Source: Microstegium vimineum
Lineage: Eukaryota; Streptophyta; Magnoliopsida; Poales; Poaceae
Length of the DNA: 64,000 bases
Direction: 5' to 3'
NCBI GenBank assembly: GCA_022036555.1
Contig: CM039134.1
Span: 5,929,818 to 5,993,817, forward strand
Under the pieces are notes generated by a model. The model was not told where the DNA came from, searched no databases, and saw only the letters and a list, made by a program, of their open reading frames with translations. A program made the translations under genes and the position numbers. Positions 49,601-61,062 of the stretch are shown piece after piece; within the stretch, counting starts at the first letter, position 1; every line of letters begins with the position of its first letter.

Positions 49601-50210
49601 CCATCAATAGGCATGTGAGTTGAGTCGTGTCTGCCACCTGAGTAACAGTAATTTGGTGATCACCCTGATGTCATTGTTTTAAGTTGTTATCTTTTCAATC
49701 TCACATCGTTGACCACCCCATGAACAAGGGAACAGCCTGCCCTCCTCCATTTTCCCTTGTTGATTTTTCCTCAGTTTTACGAAGTTTTGCTTGATGCTTG
49801 GCAATCATGTGACACACAATAACAAAACTTCTATTTTATCTCGCATTACGAGTTAAGCTGCAGCATAAAACTTGAGGAGTAGATGCAAATATTCTGTTTT
49901 CTTTGTTCATCTACTTGTGATGTACTTGGATTAGTCTTTTGAACTTCTATTAATCAGAGTGCTTGATGCAGGGCTGTCGGCGTTTCTCAACTGCGTTTGG
50001 GGAGTCGGCGGACAAAGCTGAAAGTGGTAGGCGCACGTGGAGGCAAAGGTGAGCACACAAGAATGCTGCAGAATCACAGTTTCAGCTATGAGTTTCTTTA
50101 TTTGCATATTCAAGTATTATCTTTGTTGCTGTTATTGATGTTACATACATTGTGATGCAAACTCACCAAAATTTCTTTCTTACTTATTCAGGCAATTTCT
50201 TTGCTCCTAA
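46686..50210 (+). CDS. Small predicted mitochondrial protein, unrecognised
   Basis: Exon 1 (46686-46859) encodes MAALRSSLRMLSRGSSVSSA and more Arg/Ser/Ala-rich sequence lacking acidic residues at the start, like a mitochondrial presequence. It ends in phase 0 at a GTGAGG donor. Exon 2 (49972-50048) encodes GCRRFSTAFGESADKAESGR and ends in phase 2. A further exon from 50192 would add five residues and stop at 50208-50210, giving 89 residues; reading through exon 2 instead stops at 50050-50052, giving 84. The 3.1-kb intron 1 holds a Stowaway and a Mutator MITE. Exon 2 and its preceding intron sequence have a clear copy on the minus strand at 6696-6900. I do not recognise the family. Confidence 0.5.
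47403..47537. mobile_element. Stowaway MITE in intron 1
   Basis: TA-flanked, 'ttccctccattctaaattat' to 'attatttgaaactgagggaa', inverted termini. Confidence 0.75.
48138..48613. mobile_element. Mutator-type MITE with 9-bp target duplication
   Basis: 476 bp beginning GGGGCTATTGCG and ending CGCAATAGTCCC, flanked by identical 9-bp ATACTTCTA (48129-48137, 48614-48622). The inverted termini extend for over 40 bp, including 'taattgtgattttacc' and its complement. A 9-bp duplication is the Mutator hallmark. It is non-coding, in intron 1 of the 46686 gene. Confidence 0.88.
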
Positions 50211-50349
50211 TGGTACACCCCTTTGAATATGTTCATGTACTCGTAATGCGAACTCACCAAAATTTTCTAGACCTATGGTTTTTAAGCCAACTTTACTAAT
50301 ACCTTCATGTTTGTACATAAAAGTGGTTGGATTGAAAAAAGAGTAACAC

Positions 50350-50772
50350 ACCAGGTGTAAAAAAATGTGACATGATATTGTACCCTGTACTTTGACTTCT
50401 CTTCAAAATTTGAAATTGTTGATTAATTTTACGAAGTTTACAACTCAATACATTGATTATCTCACCATATTCCTTACTATTTGAACAAGTTGAATGACCC
50501 TCCTTTTCAACAGGGTTAAATGCCATTTGGAAAAGCCAGGAGAGAGAGAGTGAGAATTCTACCAGGTGTAAAAAAAATGTGACATGATATTGTACCCTGT
50601 ACTTTGACTTCTCTTCAAAATTTGAAATTGTTGATTAATTTTACGAAGTTTACAACTCAATACATTGATTATCTCACCATATTCCTTACTATTTGAACAA
50701 GTTGAATGACCCTCCTTTTCAACAGGGTTAAATGCCATTTGGAAAAGCCAGGAGAGAGAGAGTGAGAATTCT
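50350..50772 (+). repeat. 211-bp tandem duplication
   Basis: Copies 50350-50560 and 50561-50772 look identical apart from one base in an A run. Each starts 'accaggtgtaaaaaaa' and ends 'gagtgagaattct'. Confidence 0.95.
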
Positions 50773-52052
50773 CTTTGTGTATTCAGTGTTCGTTTTGGGG
50801 ACACCGACTGTCCTCATCGTCCGAAGGTCCTTTCAAGGATGAAAACACCGACGGGATCATCAAACAACCAGGTTGGGGTTGCACTTCTGTGGTTTCCTGG
50901 TCGGTTCTATTCATCCTGGTATCTCCTTGTAGAGTTGGCAAACATGGGTTGGCAAACATCTTAAGCTCTCAGAGTTGTCTTGTGCCCTGTCGAGTTGTTG
51001 TGCAATATTTATGGTCGGTTGTGTAGTAGTTGTAGCACTCCTAAGTGCCCGTTTGGTTATTGTCTAGTGTGAAACACTTGTGGTATTGAAACATGTTTGC
51101 CTGTTACAACTTAAAGCCAAGCAAGGACTAAGGGCCTGTTTGGGGAGCGATGGCGTCAATTATGATCGAGATAAGTGACTTCGTCCAGCCAAACGCCTAG
51201 CGATGAGTTCTCTTATTGGGACCGTGTCCGAGTTTGGTGGATTTGCTTCAAATCATTGGGAGATGGATTAGCTTAAAATTATTGTGGTTCTCTAATTTTA
51301 CTTTTATGTACAATGCTTTATATTATGTGTTATGTTCTATTTGGCATGGTTTTGGCTTCTCGCCAGTCCTTGCAAGGAGCCCTGCCAAACTAGAATCTAC
51401 AAAGCGGCTGCTTACAAGGTGTGTGTGGGGGGAGTAAAGCGATTTTTATTAGAGAAACGAGAGACTTAGTAGTATGACTTCTCACAAACATAGTACAAAT
51501 TATTAAAAAGTTACCACTGGAGTTGTTTTTGCCTGATGTTTTTCAAAATATCTTATGCTCCGTCGAAAAAAGTACACCATGTGAGGATGAGCGTTCTTAG
51601 AGGAGCCACGACTCACAGCTGTGCCAAATGAATACTAAAAAAAACCTGACTCCGTCACTGAGTGAAAAGGCATGTAAAACACTTGATTCAGTAAAGATAG
51701 CATGAGTTAGTTGGATGCAAAATGGACCTGCAATTCAGAAGAACGCAACGGCAAGAATGCAAGATACACCTAATCGCGGGGACACTACGGCGGCACTGCG
51801 CGCGGATGGGCGTAGCGGCGGCGCCGAGGTGCTCCGCGAGGGCCGCGAGCATCAAGAAGGATATCCGGGCGGGGGGCTGTCGTGTGTCGTGAATCCCCTG
51901 ATGAGAGCTGGCCGCGCGCCGATATGGAAATTGACACCCTGTGATCACGCGTGATCTCTAAATTTAGGAGGTGAACTTGAATTCCTCTAGGTTATCTCCA
52001 CATTTAACCCCCAGATTATCTCCACATTTAAGCTCTTTCCTTCTTCTTCTTG
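50773..52052. other. Intergenic, no gene supported
   Basis: There is a short GC-rich patch at 51775-51935. 'ttatctccacattta' is repeated near 51994 and 52017. No recognisable ORF. Confidence 0.4.
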
Positions 52053-52060
52053 TATAAGTA
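52053..52060 (+). promoter_or_regulatory. TATA box of the zinc-finger gene
   Basis: TATAAGTA lies 74 bp upstream of the ATG at 52127. Confidence 0.6.
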
Positions 52061-52126
52061 GGCAGGCACCAACCCAACCAATAACTCGAACACCAGTGCA
52101 AAGTGAAACGACATCCTCACATCCAT

Positions 52127-52972
52127 ATGAAGGGATCGAGCTCCCGCACCGCGTCCATGGAGGTTGACGACGACGGAACGGGGGTGCAGCAGTTGGAGGA
52201 CGACGGAGAGGAGGTACAGGCGGCGGCACCGGGGAAGGAGGAGGAGGAAGCGTCGTCATCGGCAAAGGAGCTCGACCTCCTCGGCGCGCTCGGCTCGGAA
52301 CCGCCGGGAAAAGGTAAGGAGAAGGCAATGGTGGCGGCGGAGGAGAAGTCACCGGCGCCGGCGACGGCGTCTTCTGGTGGCGTCGAGAAGAAGCAGCGCT
52401 CGTTTAAGTGTAACTACTGCCAGCGCAAGTTCCAGACCTCGCAGGCGCTAGGTGGCCACCAGAACGCGCACAAGCGCGAGCGCTCGCTCGCCAAGCGCGG
52501 CGCCGCCGCCGCGGCCGCAGCTGTGGCGGCGGGGCGCGGGCTGTACGGAGGCGCCGCCGACCCCTTCCTGCCGCCGCCGCACCACCTCCGCTTCCAACAC
52601 GCCTGGTCGTCGTACTCTGCCGCCGCCGCCGCCGGCAGGCCATCGTCGTCGTTCCTTGGGTTCGGACGGGGCTCGCCGCCGTTCTACGGTGTGCACCATG
52701 GGTGGCCCGTGCATGCGCAGACGCAGTCGTCTATGGCGGGGCTCATTCGACACACCGGTGCTGATCGTCCGGTCGTCTACACGCCTCATGGATACGGCTC
52801 CTCATCGAGGCCCCCTGCCCCGGCCGTCCTCGACTCCGGGTCCGGGATGGCTGGGCTCCGGTGGTCCGCCGGCGCTGCCGGCAGTGGTGCTGCCACCAGC
52901 GTCGACCCTGCTGGCGTCGCACATGAGGAAGAGGCGCAGAGTTGCAAGATAGACCTAAACCTCAAGCTGTAG
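52127..52972 (+). CDS. Single C2H2 (QALGGH) zinc-finger repressor with EAR motif
   Basis: Intronless, 281 residues. The first in-frame ATG after the TATA box was chosen as the start. An acidic N-terminal region contains ELDLLGAL (residues 48-55). One plant-type C2H2 finger follows at about 93-115, FKCNYCQRKFQTSQALGGHQ (C95, C98, H111, H115), with the QALGGH signature that reads DNA in plants. Alanine-, glycine- and proline-rich linkers follow. The C terminus is KIDLNLKL (274-281), an LxLxL EAR motif that recruits TOPLESS-type corepressors. This layout matches the AtZFP1-8/GIS-like and related developmental regulators. It should be a nuclear repressor; the target genes and exact orthologue cannot be told. 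Confidence 0.92.
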   Translation: MKGSSSRTASMEVDDDGTGVQQLEDDGEEVQAAAPGKEEEEASSSAKELDLLGALGSEPPGKGKEKAMVAAEEKSPAPATASSGGVEKKQRSFKCNYCQRKFQTSQALGGHQNAHKRERSLAKRGAAAAAAAVAAGRGLYGGAADPFLPPPHHLRFQHAWSSYSAAAAAGRPSSSFLGFGRGSPPFYGVHHGWPVHAQTQSSMAGLIRHTGADRPVVYTPHGYGSSSRPPAPAVLDSGSGMAGLRWSAGAAGSGAATSVDPAGVAHEEEAQSCKIDLNLKL

Positions 52973-53268
52973 CTCATCGTGAGCGCCATCTCTATATATA
53001 GGGTTTATTTCTCCATCAGCGGCCTGTCTCTCTCTCTGTTAAATGAAGACAAGTAGATCGAACATGATGCTTTACCGGCCTGTGTAGTTGTTCTTCCCTG
53101 TTAGTGCTTTTTTTTTCATGGACTTGATTGTCTTTTATTAGAAATCAACCGGCTGAGGCCTCAAACATCTTCATGCGTTGTGTACAGTTCACTTGTTTTG
53201 CTAAAGAAAAATCTCGAAAGGCAAAAGCCGTAATTCCTCATTCTCATTTTATTGATGATTAATCATAT

Positions 53269-53469
53269 TACCTCTTTGCATCCTAGATTATAAGGCATTC
53301 CAAAAATCATAGAGAGTAAAAACATTTTAAATTTGATAAAAAATATTAAGAAAATATAATTGATAAAGAATATAAAGATTCTTAATTAGTATCATAAATG
53401 TTATTATATTATCATATAAGTGACTCTCTAAGATTCTTGAGATGTTTTTAATTTGAGATTGAAGGAGTA
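53269..53469. mobile_element. Stowaway-type MITE
   Basis: TA-flanked. Left 'cctctttgcatcctagattataaggc', right 'ttaatttgagattgaaggag', AT-rich body with a self-complementary middle. Confidence 0.5.
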
Positions 53470-53644
53470 CTCTATATACTAGCATGATAACCCGCGTTTC
53501 ACCACGTGAGTGCCTGGTCATCGCGCTCATGAAAATCACATCGCGCTCATAAAAATCATGTGGGTTATGTTAAGAAAATCACGTTGGCCGCTAATGTGTT
53601 GATGGGTCGGATTTCATCACGTTGGGTGAAGTAAACATCGTCTT

Positions 53645-54252
53645 AAAGCAACTCCAACGGTTTTGCAAATGAGTTGTGCATTCTTGTTTTTGCAAAAAAA
53701 ATCTAAAAAAAACTATTTTGGCAAATAGACTTTGCATTTTTATTAACTTGGTAAATTCGTAAAAAGAATTGGCATATATGAATACTGTACTCGCGCTTGG
53801 CATTCCTGGGGCGCGCGGTTTTCTCCCCTGTTGCCCGCGTTTTTTCGATCGCCGCCGCCGCGTTTGTTGGTCTCCGCTGCTCTGCCTACCATCACGCGTG
53901 TCCGTTTCACCGGGGCCGGGCACGGATCAGTCGCCGGACGGATTGGCCTGCTCAGCCTCAGCCTCTTCGGCTGTGCCCCTGCTCGTGGACGAGGACCCGC
54001 CATCAGCACACATGAATAATTAATCAAATCAATGCTACGTGTACTCGTCCATGTCAATTTGTGTAGATTTGTTCAAATGGAAGAAGCAACCGGAACACGC
54101 GAATTTTGCCTGGGACCACAATTTTAGTAATTGCAAACTTAATTTTACCAAACCGTTAGATATAGTCTATTTTTACCTTTTGCATATTCATTTGGAACTT
54201 GACAAATTCCTAATTTTACCAAATAAAAAATACAAAACCATTGGAGATGCTC
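53645..54252. mobile_element. Possible TIR element with a GC-rich core
   Basis: Left 'gcaactccaacggttttgca' faces right 'aaaaccattggagatgctc', giving imperfect inverted ends of the common grass 'gagcatctccaa' type. The centre (about 53795-54005) is GC-rich in AT-rich surroundings. No clear target duplication. Confidence 0.4.
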
Positions 54253-54262
54253 ATTAGACGAC

Positions 54263-55139
54263 TGTATCACCGTTTGTATCTGAGCGGAGGCATCATGTGT
54301 GTTTTCATGCCGGTTTTAGTGTTGTGTCCTGGTTCTCGACAAAGTATATTTGGAAAGCATAAATCATAGAATGTAATTAATTTACCTTGAATGCACGCCT
54401 TATTCCATCGGCATGGTAATAGTAACAATCATTTATAATAGGAAGGCAGATATAAAGTACTGTACACGATAATTATACCGAGGCCGAGCCAACCGGGACA
54501 AGTCATTCCCTCTAATAGTTTGAACCACCTGCTATATAAGAAAACGAACGGCCACATATATGCCTCGATGGTGCATGGGGACCACCCAACGATAATTCAT
54601 GCCTTAGTCTTGATTTTTTTTTGCCTTTTTAAATATTACATTTACATTTAGATCACTATGGTTTCGTTTTTTATGGACCTAGGACTGGCGCCATGTTCTA
54701 CGGCGTCGGAGTAACAAGTCTCGACATTGTGGACCATGGCGTCGAGTTATGTGGTATGGAGCCAACAACTTCTATTTTGGGTTTAAAAGAGGTTGCCACA
54801 CAAAGTTTGAAATGAAAGCACCCAAACATGGTACTACGTTAAAACCGGCAAGCAATTACAGGTTGGTTAGGTGATCAAACATTACTTGTTTACACCCTAA
54901 CTTGCTTGATCTTTCAACTATTTTGAACCAACAAATACATTTGATTATAAATCAGCGCTACATGGACAATATATGGAACAATACATGGCATGTGTAGAAC
55001 TTTAGCTAGGTATACGCAAAGTTAAATACTCACGCATCACTAATTCTAATATGCTTTATGAAAATTAAACAAAGCACAATTTTGCAATGCTCTATACTTC
55101 TAATGTCCAGAGCTCCACCACTAGGACTAACATGCCTTA
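54263..55139. other. Intergenic, nothing recognised
   Basis: AT-rich with no ORF or repeat I can support. Confidence 0.4.
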
Positions 55140-55569
55140 CACCTCGTTTGGATGTAGATATTGGAGCCTAGACATTGGAATTGGAATCAGATTTCTTCAA
55201 TGTCGTTGTTTGGATGTACATAGAATTGGGACTTGGCATTGAGGGCCCAATTCCTTGGTATTGACATATAACTGGAAGGGCCTTATCCCAATACGGAGCC
55301 CGACCCCTCCGTATTGACTAGAATCAGACCGAGCCTCTTCTTTGTGGGCGAGCAGTAGCAGGCGAGCGCCCTCTTCCCCACGACCGGCGACCTCCTTTTC
55401 CTCTTCCCCGCGGCCGGCGGCGCGGGCTCCTGTCCTCTTCCCATGGCCGGCGGTTGAAGCTCCTCTTTGTCCCCATGGCTGGCAGCACCCTCCTCCCCAA
55501 GACCGGCGACCTCCTTTTCCTCTTCCCCACGTGAAAGGACCTAATTGGCCTAGAAGGGGGCTGAATAGG

Positions 55570-57532
55570 TGTCGGGTACAAAGGTAAGGGGTACCCTAAA
55601 CCCTTCGATAAACTAACACTCAACATAGCAACCATTTTTAAGACAGGATCCGATCAACCATCCGAGTCCATGGAGAAAGGCCCATCACACGAAGGCCCTC
55701 CTCACCAACAACCGCAACCAGTCGTGGGCCGGCCCATCACTGGAAAAACAGACGGACAGGGGTCGAACGAACGACCCCCCGCCTCCGCCTCGACTCCGAC
55801 TTACGAACAGGGGGCGAACGAACGACCCCCCCCCCCCACCTTTTGTGCCCGAACCAGGATAAACTCTGTGTTCTTCTTGCATCACATTTGGGAGAGGGGG
55901 CACGCAATACACAAATTTACTCGTTGGTAGTCTTGACCAACGCTCGAGGGGCGTTGTGACTCCAGTGTAACGCTCGAGGGAGCGAAGGCTGGCCCTCGGA
56001 AGGGTTCGACAGCCGCCCTCGAGCACCTCTCTCTTTTCAGGAAGTGGAACGCTCATAACCTGGCGAACAGAATCGACCGTTCGGTAGGGCGCCACGATTC
56101 CAGGTAGTCCCAAACCCCCTCGATAAAATGTACATCAAAGCCCCCAGAGGAGTCCCTAATCACTCCTCTGGGGCCTCGGGGGCTACCCCCACGGGGTGCG
56201 CTCGCGCGCACCCCGCGGAGAATCGAACCTCTTACTAATCCTGCAGGTCAATGGCAAAAGCCCCTATACGGATTCTCCTTATCCGCATAGAGGCTCGGGG
56301 GCTACTGTCGAGTACAAAGGTAAGGGGTACCCTAAACCCTTCGATAAACTAACACTCAACATAGCAACCATTTTTAAGACAGGATCCGATCAACCATCCG
56401 AGTCCATGGAGAAAGACCCATCACACGAAGGCCCTCCTCACCAACAACCGCAACCAGTCGTGGGCTGGCCCATCTCTGGAAAAATAGACGGACAGGGGTC
56501 GAACGAACGACCCCCCCGCCTCCGCCTTGACTCCGACTTACGAACAGGGGTCAAACAAACGACCCCCCCGCCTCCGCCTCCGCCTCGAATGACGGACAGG
56601 GGGTCGAACGAACGACTCCCGGGTAGGAGGCTCGATCGGCTCACTTGCTCCCGATATGGGGCAAAAGGGGATCCGATGCGCCTACCTGCCCCCGCCTAAC
56701 GCCATGGGCGCACACTGCTGCAGTCAAATCCACCGACTCGTAGTCCATGCCCTGGACTTTCGTCGACTGTGCTGCCGCTGTAGCCACGTTGCAGGTACGG
56801 ACTCCAGGGGCGCCCCCTCGAACCGTGAACAGGACAACCCTCGACCCCCCCCTCGACCGGGGGGCTCGATCCCTGCCTCCAACCACTCCGGTATGGGATC
56901 CGTCTCGTCCGCTCCGTCCCGCTTCAGCTATGGGACTCGCACCCGTCTCCCGAAGGTCAACCTGCTGCGCCATGCTGTACGGTGACGACCAGTCAGCCAT
57001 CACCACGCCCTGAACGCCGGAAGGACGGGAAGGCCACGCCGCCACAATGATCGACGTCTCATCACCAGCATGACGCCACAGACGTCTCTCCCATGCCTCT
57101 ACAGTTTGGGAAATTTGTACTCTCAGGCCTCCCCTTAGTCTATAAAAGGGGACGCTGGGATAGAGGGAGGGCGGATCGGACATCTAGAGGACTCAGATCC
57201 AAGACCCGAAACACACTCGTGTCAGCTCATACCACACCCGACTTCCTGATCGACACATCAGGCGGTCCACCACCCCGACCACCTAGGATAGCCCTGCTAG
57301 TCCTAGGCCTCTGCTCATCCTGAGCACCCCCGTGTAAACCAGCTTGTATTCCCCCGTACGAGCACCCCGGTGCAAGATAATACAATACATCCTCCCCCGC
57401 TGGACGTAGGGCCTTCTGTGCCCGAACCAGGATAAACCCTGTGTTCTTCTTGCATCACATCTGGGAGAGGGAGCACGCAATACACAAATTTACTTGTTGG
57501 TGGTCTTGACCCCCTGGGTCATAACACCGACA
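55570..57532 (+). mobile_element. Internally deleted Tat-type gypsy element
   Basis: TGTCGG...CCGACA, flanked by ATAGG (55565-55569, 57533-57537). It has a shortened 5' LTR (55570 to about 55939, with its own middle and terminus lost) and about 365 bp of 3' internal sequence. That internal sequence includes the GC hairpin and the PPT ending GGGGGCTAC also seen in the 27661 element. A full-size 3' LTR (56306-57532) follows. PBS, gag, pol and the antisense gene are gone. The LTR is of the same subfamily as the solo LTR in RPL11. Confidence 0.85.
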
Positions 57533-58859
57533 ATAGGCGTATCTAAAAACTTATCGCAAAGGCTAACCAAAATAAATGCGGAATTAAAACTATCGGTCTA
57601 GCCAAAACAACACCCCTTTACTTAAAACACTAGCACCTAGCAAATTAAGATAAGAAGGCTTACTACGGTGCCGGGCTAGGAAGCTCACCTAACAAGTCTA
57701 GGTTGCAAGGTCACACAAACCTAAGCAACTAGTACTCTAAGCAAACCGGGAGCTCCTACACATGCTAGTGAAGGCAAAGCGCACAAAGCCTAAGCTCACT
57801 AGTAATGCTCAATAGCAAGGCTACACAAGCCAAACTAGAGAGCTCAAAATCTTAGCTACACAATCTAAGTAATGTGACTAACAAGACTACACAAGCCAAT
57901 TAGTCACTCAAGAACTACTTCTATGCTACACAAGCAAGAAGGTAACTAGCAAGATACATAAGCTATACTAGTTACTAAAGCAACCACTAAACACTAGCAT
58001 AAGTATGAAACAATAAGTATAAGCTAGTGAATAGAGAGTGCAAACCACTAATTTGTACTACCGGCAGTAGGACCGGTACTATCGGTGAAGGAAGACCGGT
58101 ACTACCGGTGGCACGATGTAGCTCCGAGATCCAAGGAAGATGAGCTTTGAATCCGGATCCGAGCTTTTCCCCACACTCCTTGAGGTAGAGGGTGATGATG
58201 TTGAGCTTTGCTTGGATTGGTTCCTCTCTAATTTGTAGATTGGGCCTTCCCAACCTATGAACTTTGAGGGAGAGAGGAAGAACACGAAGAACACAAGAAC
58301 AAAGGATAGTCAAAGCTATCTCCACAACATCAAGCACACGAGACTCAAGATTTATACCGAGGTTCGGCCCCCACAAAGGAGTTCCTACTCCTCGTTGTTG
58401 AGGTGACCACAAAGGTCGGAGTCTCTTCCACCTCCTTGCCTCCCTCAAGCAACCACAAAGGTTAGCCCGAGGTTTCCACTACGGATTGAAGGGGTAATAC
58501 AAATGATTCGGGGTGCCCTCACAAATGAATCAACACGGGCAATCTCGAAGAACACCTAGCCGGCTAGGATTCCAAGAATCCAAGAGTAACAAATGCAAAG
58601 CAAGCCGACAAGAAGAGGAAATCGAATGCTCAAGTTGTAGATCGATCCTCTCCACACTTAAATCTCACTTCTCTCTCACAAATCCACCATGGATTGGAGC
58701 CTAGGAGCATAGAGGAAGAGAGAGACACTCTTGGGACCCTTTTCTCGGATGTGGAAGTGGAATAATGGGGGTGGTCACCCGCCCCACAGAAGGGGTGGCC
58801 TATTTATTCCCGTAGCTTCAGGTACTACCGGTCCAAGATTTCCGACCGTTGGGGCCTTC

Positions 58860-59160
58860 CGACCGTTGCACAAAGTTAGCCAACCGGTACTACCGGTCTT
58901 TCACCGGTACTACCGGTCACCATCGGTACTACCGGTGAGGTACTGGTACTACCGCTAGTTCAAAATCTCGCAACTTGAGACGTGCAGGAATTTTGCCTAC
59001 CGGTACTACCGGTGGAACCACCGGTACTACCGGTAGTTCATTTTTTAGCACACTAGATCTGGGCGGGGAAATGACTTACCGGTACTACCGGTCTTCCACC
59101 GGTACTACCGGTAACCACCGGTACTACCGGTCTCTCAGACCAGTACTACCGGTAGTTCAT
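58860..59160 (+). repeat. Array of the palindrome ACCGGTACTACCGGT
   Basis: The near-palindromic 15-mer recurs about ten times at irregular spacing in the solo LTR, with further weaker copies around 58055-58110. Confidence 0.85.
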
Positions 59161-60292
59161 TTTTCAGCACAACTCCAGCACCCAGCTAAGCCTTTGCACC
59201 CTGGCAGAAACACATCTTCTAAGTGTCCGTGAGTGCAAGGTAACTCTCGAACGCATAAAGACTTTTGACATGAGCACTCTTATCCTCATCAAGCTAGTCT
59301 ACTATGCATCCCTCTTGATAGTACGGCTTTTCCTATAACTCAACCCGGTCAAACACTTCTCTAAACATCTATGACCGGTGAAAAGAAATGCTCTAAGTTA
59401 TACCTTTGTCTTGCGCATTCCATTTCATCTCTTTCTTCAATGTTGATGCAACCCATGCACCAACCTATCACAAATGATATGATCCACTTCATATCATCAT
59501 GTGACATATTGGTTCATCGATCTTGACTTCACTTGCCCTTCACCGTTGCCTTCGTCCATCGGTGCCAAGTCTTGCTCAAGCCTCCCGCCACGCGGTCAAA
59601 CGCTTCAAGCCTCTAGCTTGCCCTTCACGCTTGCAACCGGTCCATCAAGCTAAGTCATGCCTTGACCTTCTCCACCTTGTCACATGATTCCATGTCATGT
59701 TTCTTATGCAATGAGCTCCTTCATCATCAAGTTGAGCACCATAAATATGTACAAGACATCTCTTCATGACTTTATTGGTTGCTCACACTTGTGTACCTAA
59801 GGACTAAATCACCTGTGTGTCTCACATTAAACGCATATTAGTCCACCTAAGTTGTCACTCAATTACCAAAACCAAACATGCACTTTCACCACGGCCAGCG
59901 GCGCAAGCTCCTCTTCACCCCATGGTCGGTAGCGCGAGCTCCTCTTCGTCCCCATGGCCGGCGACGCGAGATCAACCATGGCCGGCGGCGTGAGATCCAC
60001 TCTTCCATCTCTGGCAGCCGCGAGATCCACTCACGTCCCCATGGAGGCGCATCCATGGCTGGCAGGATGGCTCAAGCCCCCCCCCCCCGCTCTTCCATCT
60101 CCAGCAGTGGCGAGATCCACTCGCGTTCCTCTTGTTCTGGCTGCAGTGGATTTGGGGAAAGAGATGAATCAATTATGTGTCCATCCAAACAGTAGATTTG
60201 GTATTGTAAGCTATTTCCAATACCATGTTGATTTGGTATTGCATCCAATTCAATGCCAACACCTTCAATATTTACATCCAAACGGAGCCTTA

Positions 60293-60840
60293 GGGAATAT
60301 AACTTGATGGGTCTACTATATTTTATCTATTGTGTGTAACATAGATGTTTACCGTTTCTCTCGCTCCTTAAAGATAGTTTCGCTGCATTCGTCTTCATGT
60401 CACTCTTGTTCTTGTTGATGTCTTATTCACACCGTCTTAATTACTCCTACCTCCTTGCAAATTCAGTCTTCTTGCCCTTCAAACGAATTTGATCCACCCT
60501 CAATTGCTTCTCTTACTTAACTTACATTTATTGTTCCACCTCACGAGCTTGAGTGGTCTTGACAAAGTATTGTCATCATTTGTTTTCCACCTCCATTGGG
60601 CGTGAGGGTTGCCATGCCAGCGGGACTTGATCCACCCATTCGAAATCCATGGTGACAAGACCTACGGCACCGAACTAGCCGCCGTGTCAGACCACCCACC
60701 CCGGTGCCGTAGGCCATGGCACCGAGCCCATGGTCCATAAAAAAATAAACCCCAGGGATCTAACTGTAAATAATTCGACCTTCGTCCGCCAAGCCGGTCT
60801 ACCGGTGGCGCCGCATCCTGCAAGGCGGGGCCCGCTGTCT
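60293..60840. other. Intergenic sequence upstream of POLD3
   Basis: No gene supported. It contains 'ggtgccgtaggccatggcaccg', a short imperfect palindrome at about 60701-60722. Confidence 0.35.
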
Positions 60841-60880
60841 TTGCCCTGCACCCCTGCCCCAAGGAAATAGAGAGGCGGGA

Positions 60881-60888
60881 GCGGGAAA
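60881..60888 (-). promoter_or_regulatory. E2F-type site in the POLD3 promoter
   Basis: GCGGGAAA is the reverse complement of TTTCCCGC, a canonical E2F site, 175 bp upstream of the POLD3 ATG. E2F/DP factors activate replication genes at G1/S. Its use here is inferred. Confidence 0.55.
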
Positions 60889-60973
60889 ACCACCGCCGCC
60901 TGGTGGCTCAGCCGCGGCACCACGCTCCAATCCCAAATTCCCAATCCCGCGCGCCATCCCCCGACTCGGAAGG

Positions 60974-60981
60974 AAACCCTA
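60974..60981 (+). promoter_or_regulatory. telo-box in the POLD3 promoter
   Basis: AAACCCTA lies 82 bp upstream of the ATG, close to the E2F-type site. The two often occur together in plant S-phase genes. Confidence 0.5.
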
Positions 60982-61062
60982 GGCGCGAGGGTTCAGAATC
61001 TTCGCCTCCCCCGATTCAGAAGCCCTAGCCGCGAGGGTTCCGGGACCTTCTAGCGCGGGAGG

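Larger units (their letters stand above)
55532..59888. mobile_element. Second solo LTR (TGAAAG...CTTTCA), split by a third element
   Basis: Termini TGAAAG and CTTTCA are flanked by the 5-bp duplication CCACG (55527-55531, 59889-59893). Net length is about 2.4 kb once the insertion 55570-57532 and its duplicated ATAGG are removed. No gag-pol is present, so I read it as a solo LTR; the superfamily is not determined. It carries an ACCGGTACTACCGGT array at about 58860-59160. Confidence 0.7.
55140..60289. mobile_element. Outer TIR element of a three-level nest
   Basis: The left end 'cacctcgtttggatgtagatattg' and right end 'aatatttacatccaaacggagcc' are inverted and flanked by TTA (55137-55139, 60290-60292), as in PIF/Harbinger elements. 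Own sequence is 55140-55531 and 59889-60289. It includes low-complexity 'ccatggccggcg' blocks on both sides. The interior was split by the LTR element at 55532-59888. Confidence 0.6.

Noticed and set aside
52103..52126. Upstream start for the zinc-finger protein
   Set aside because: The frame is open above 52127, but the only start-like codon there is GTG; the first ATG is at 52127 and fits the TATA position.
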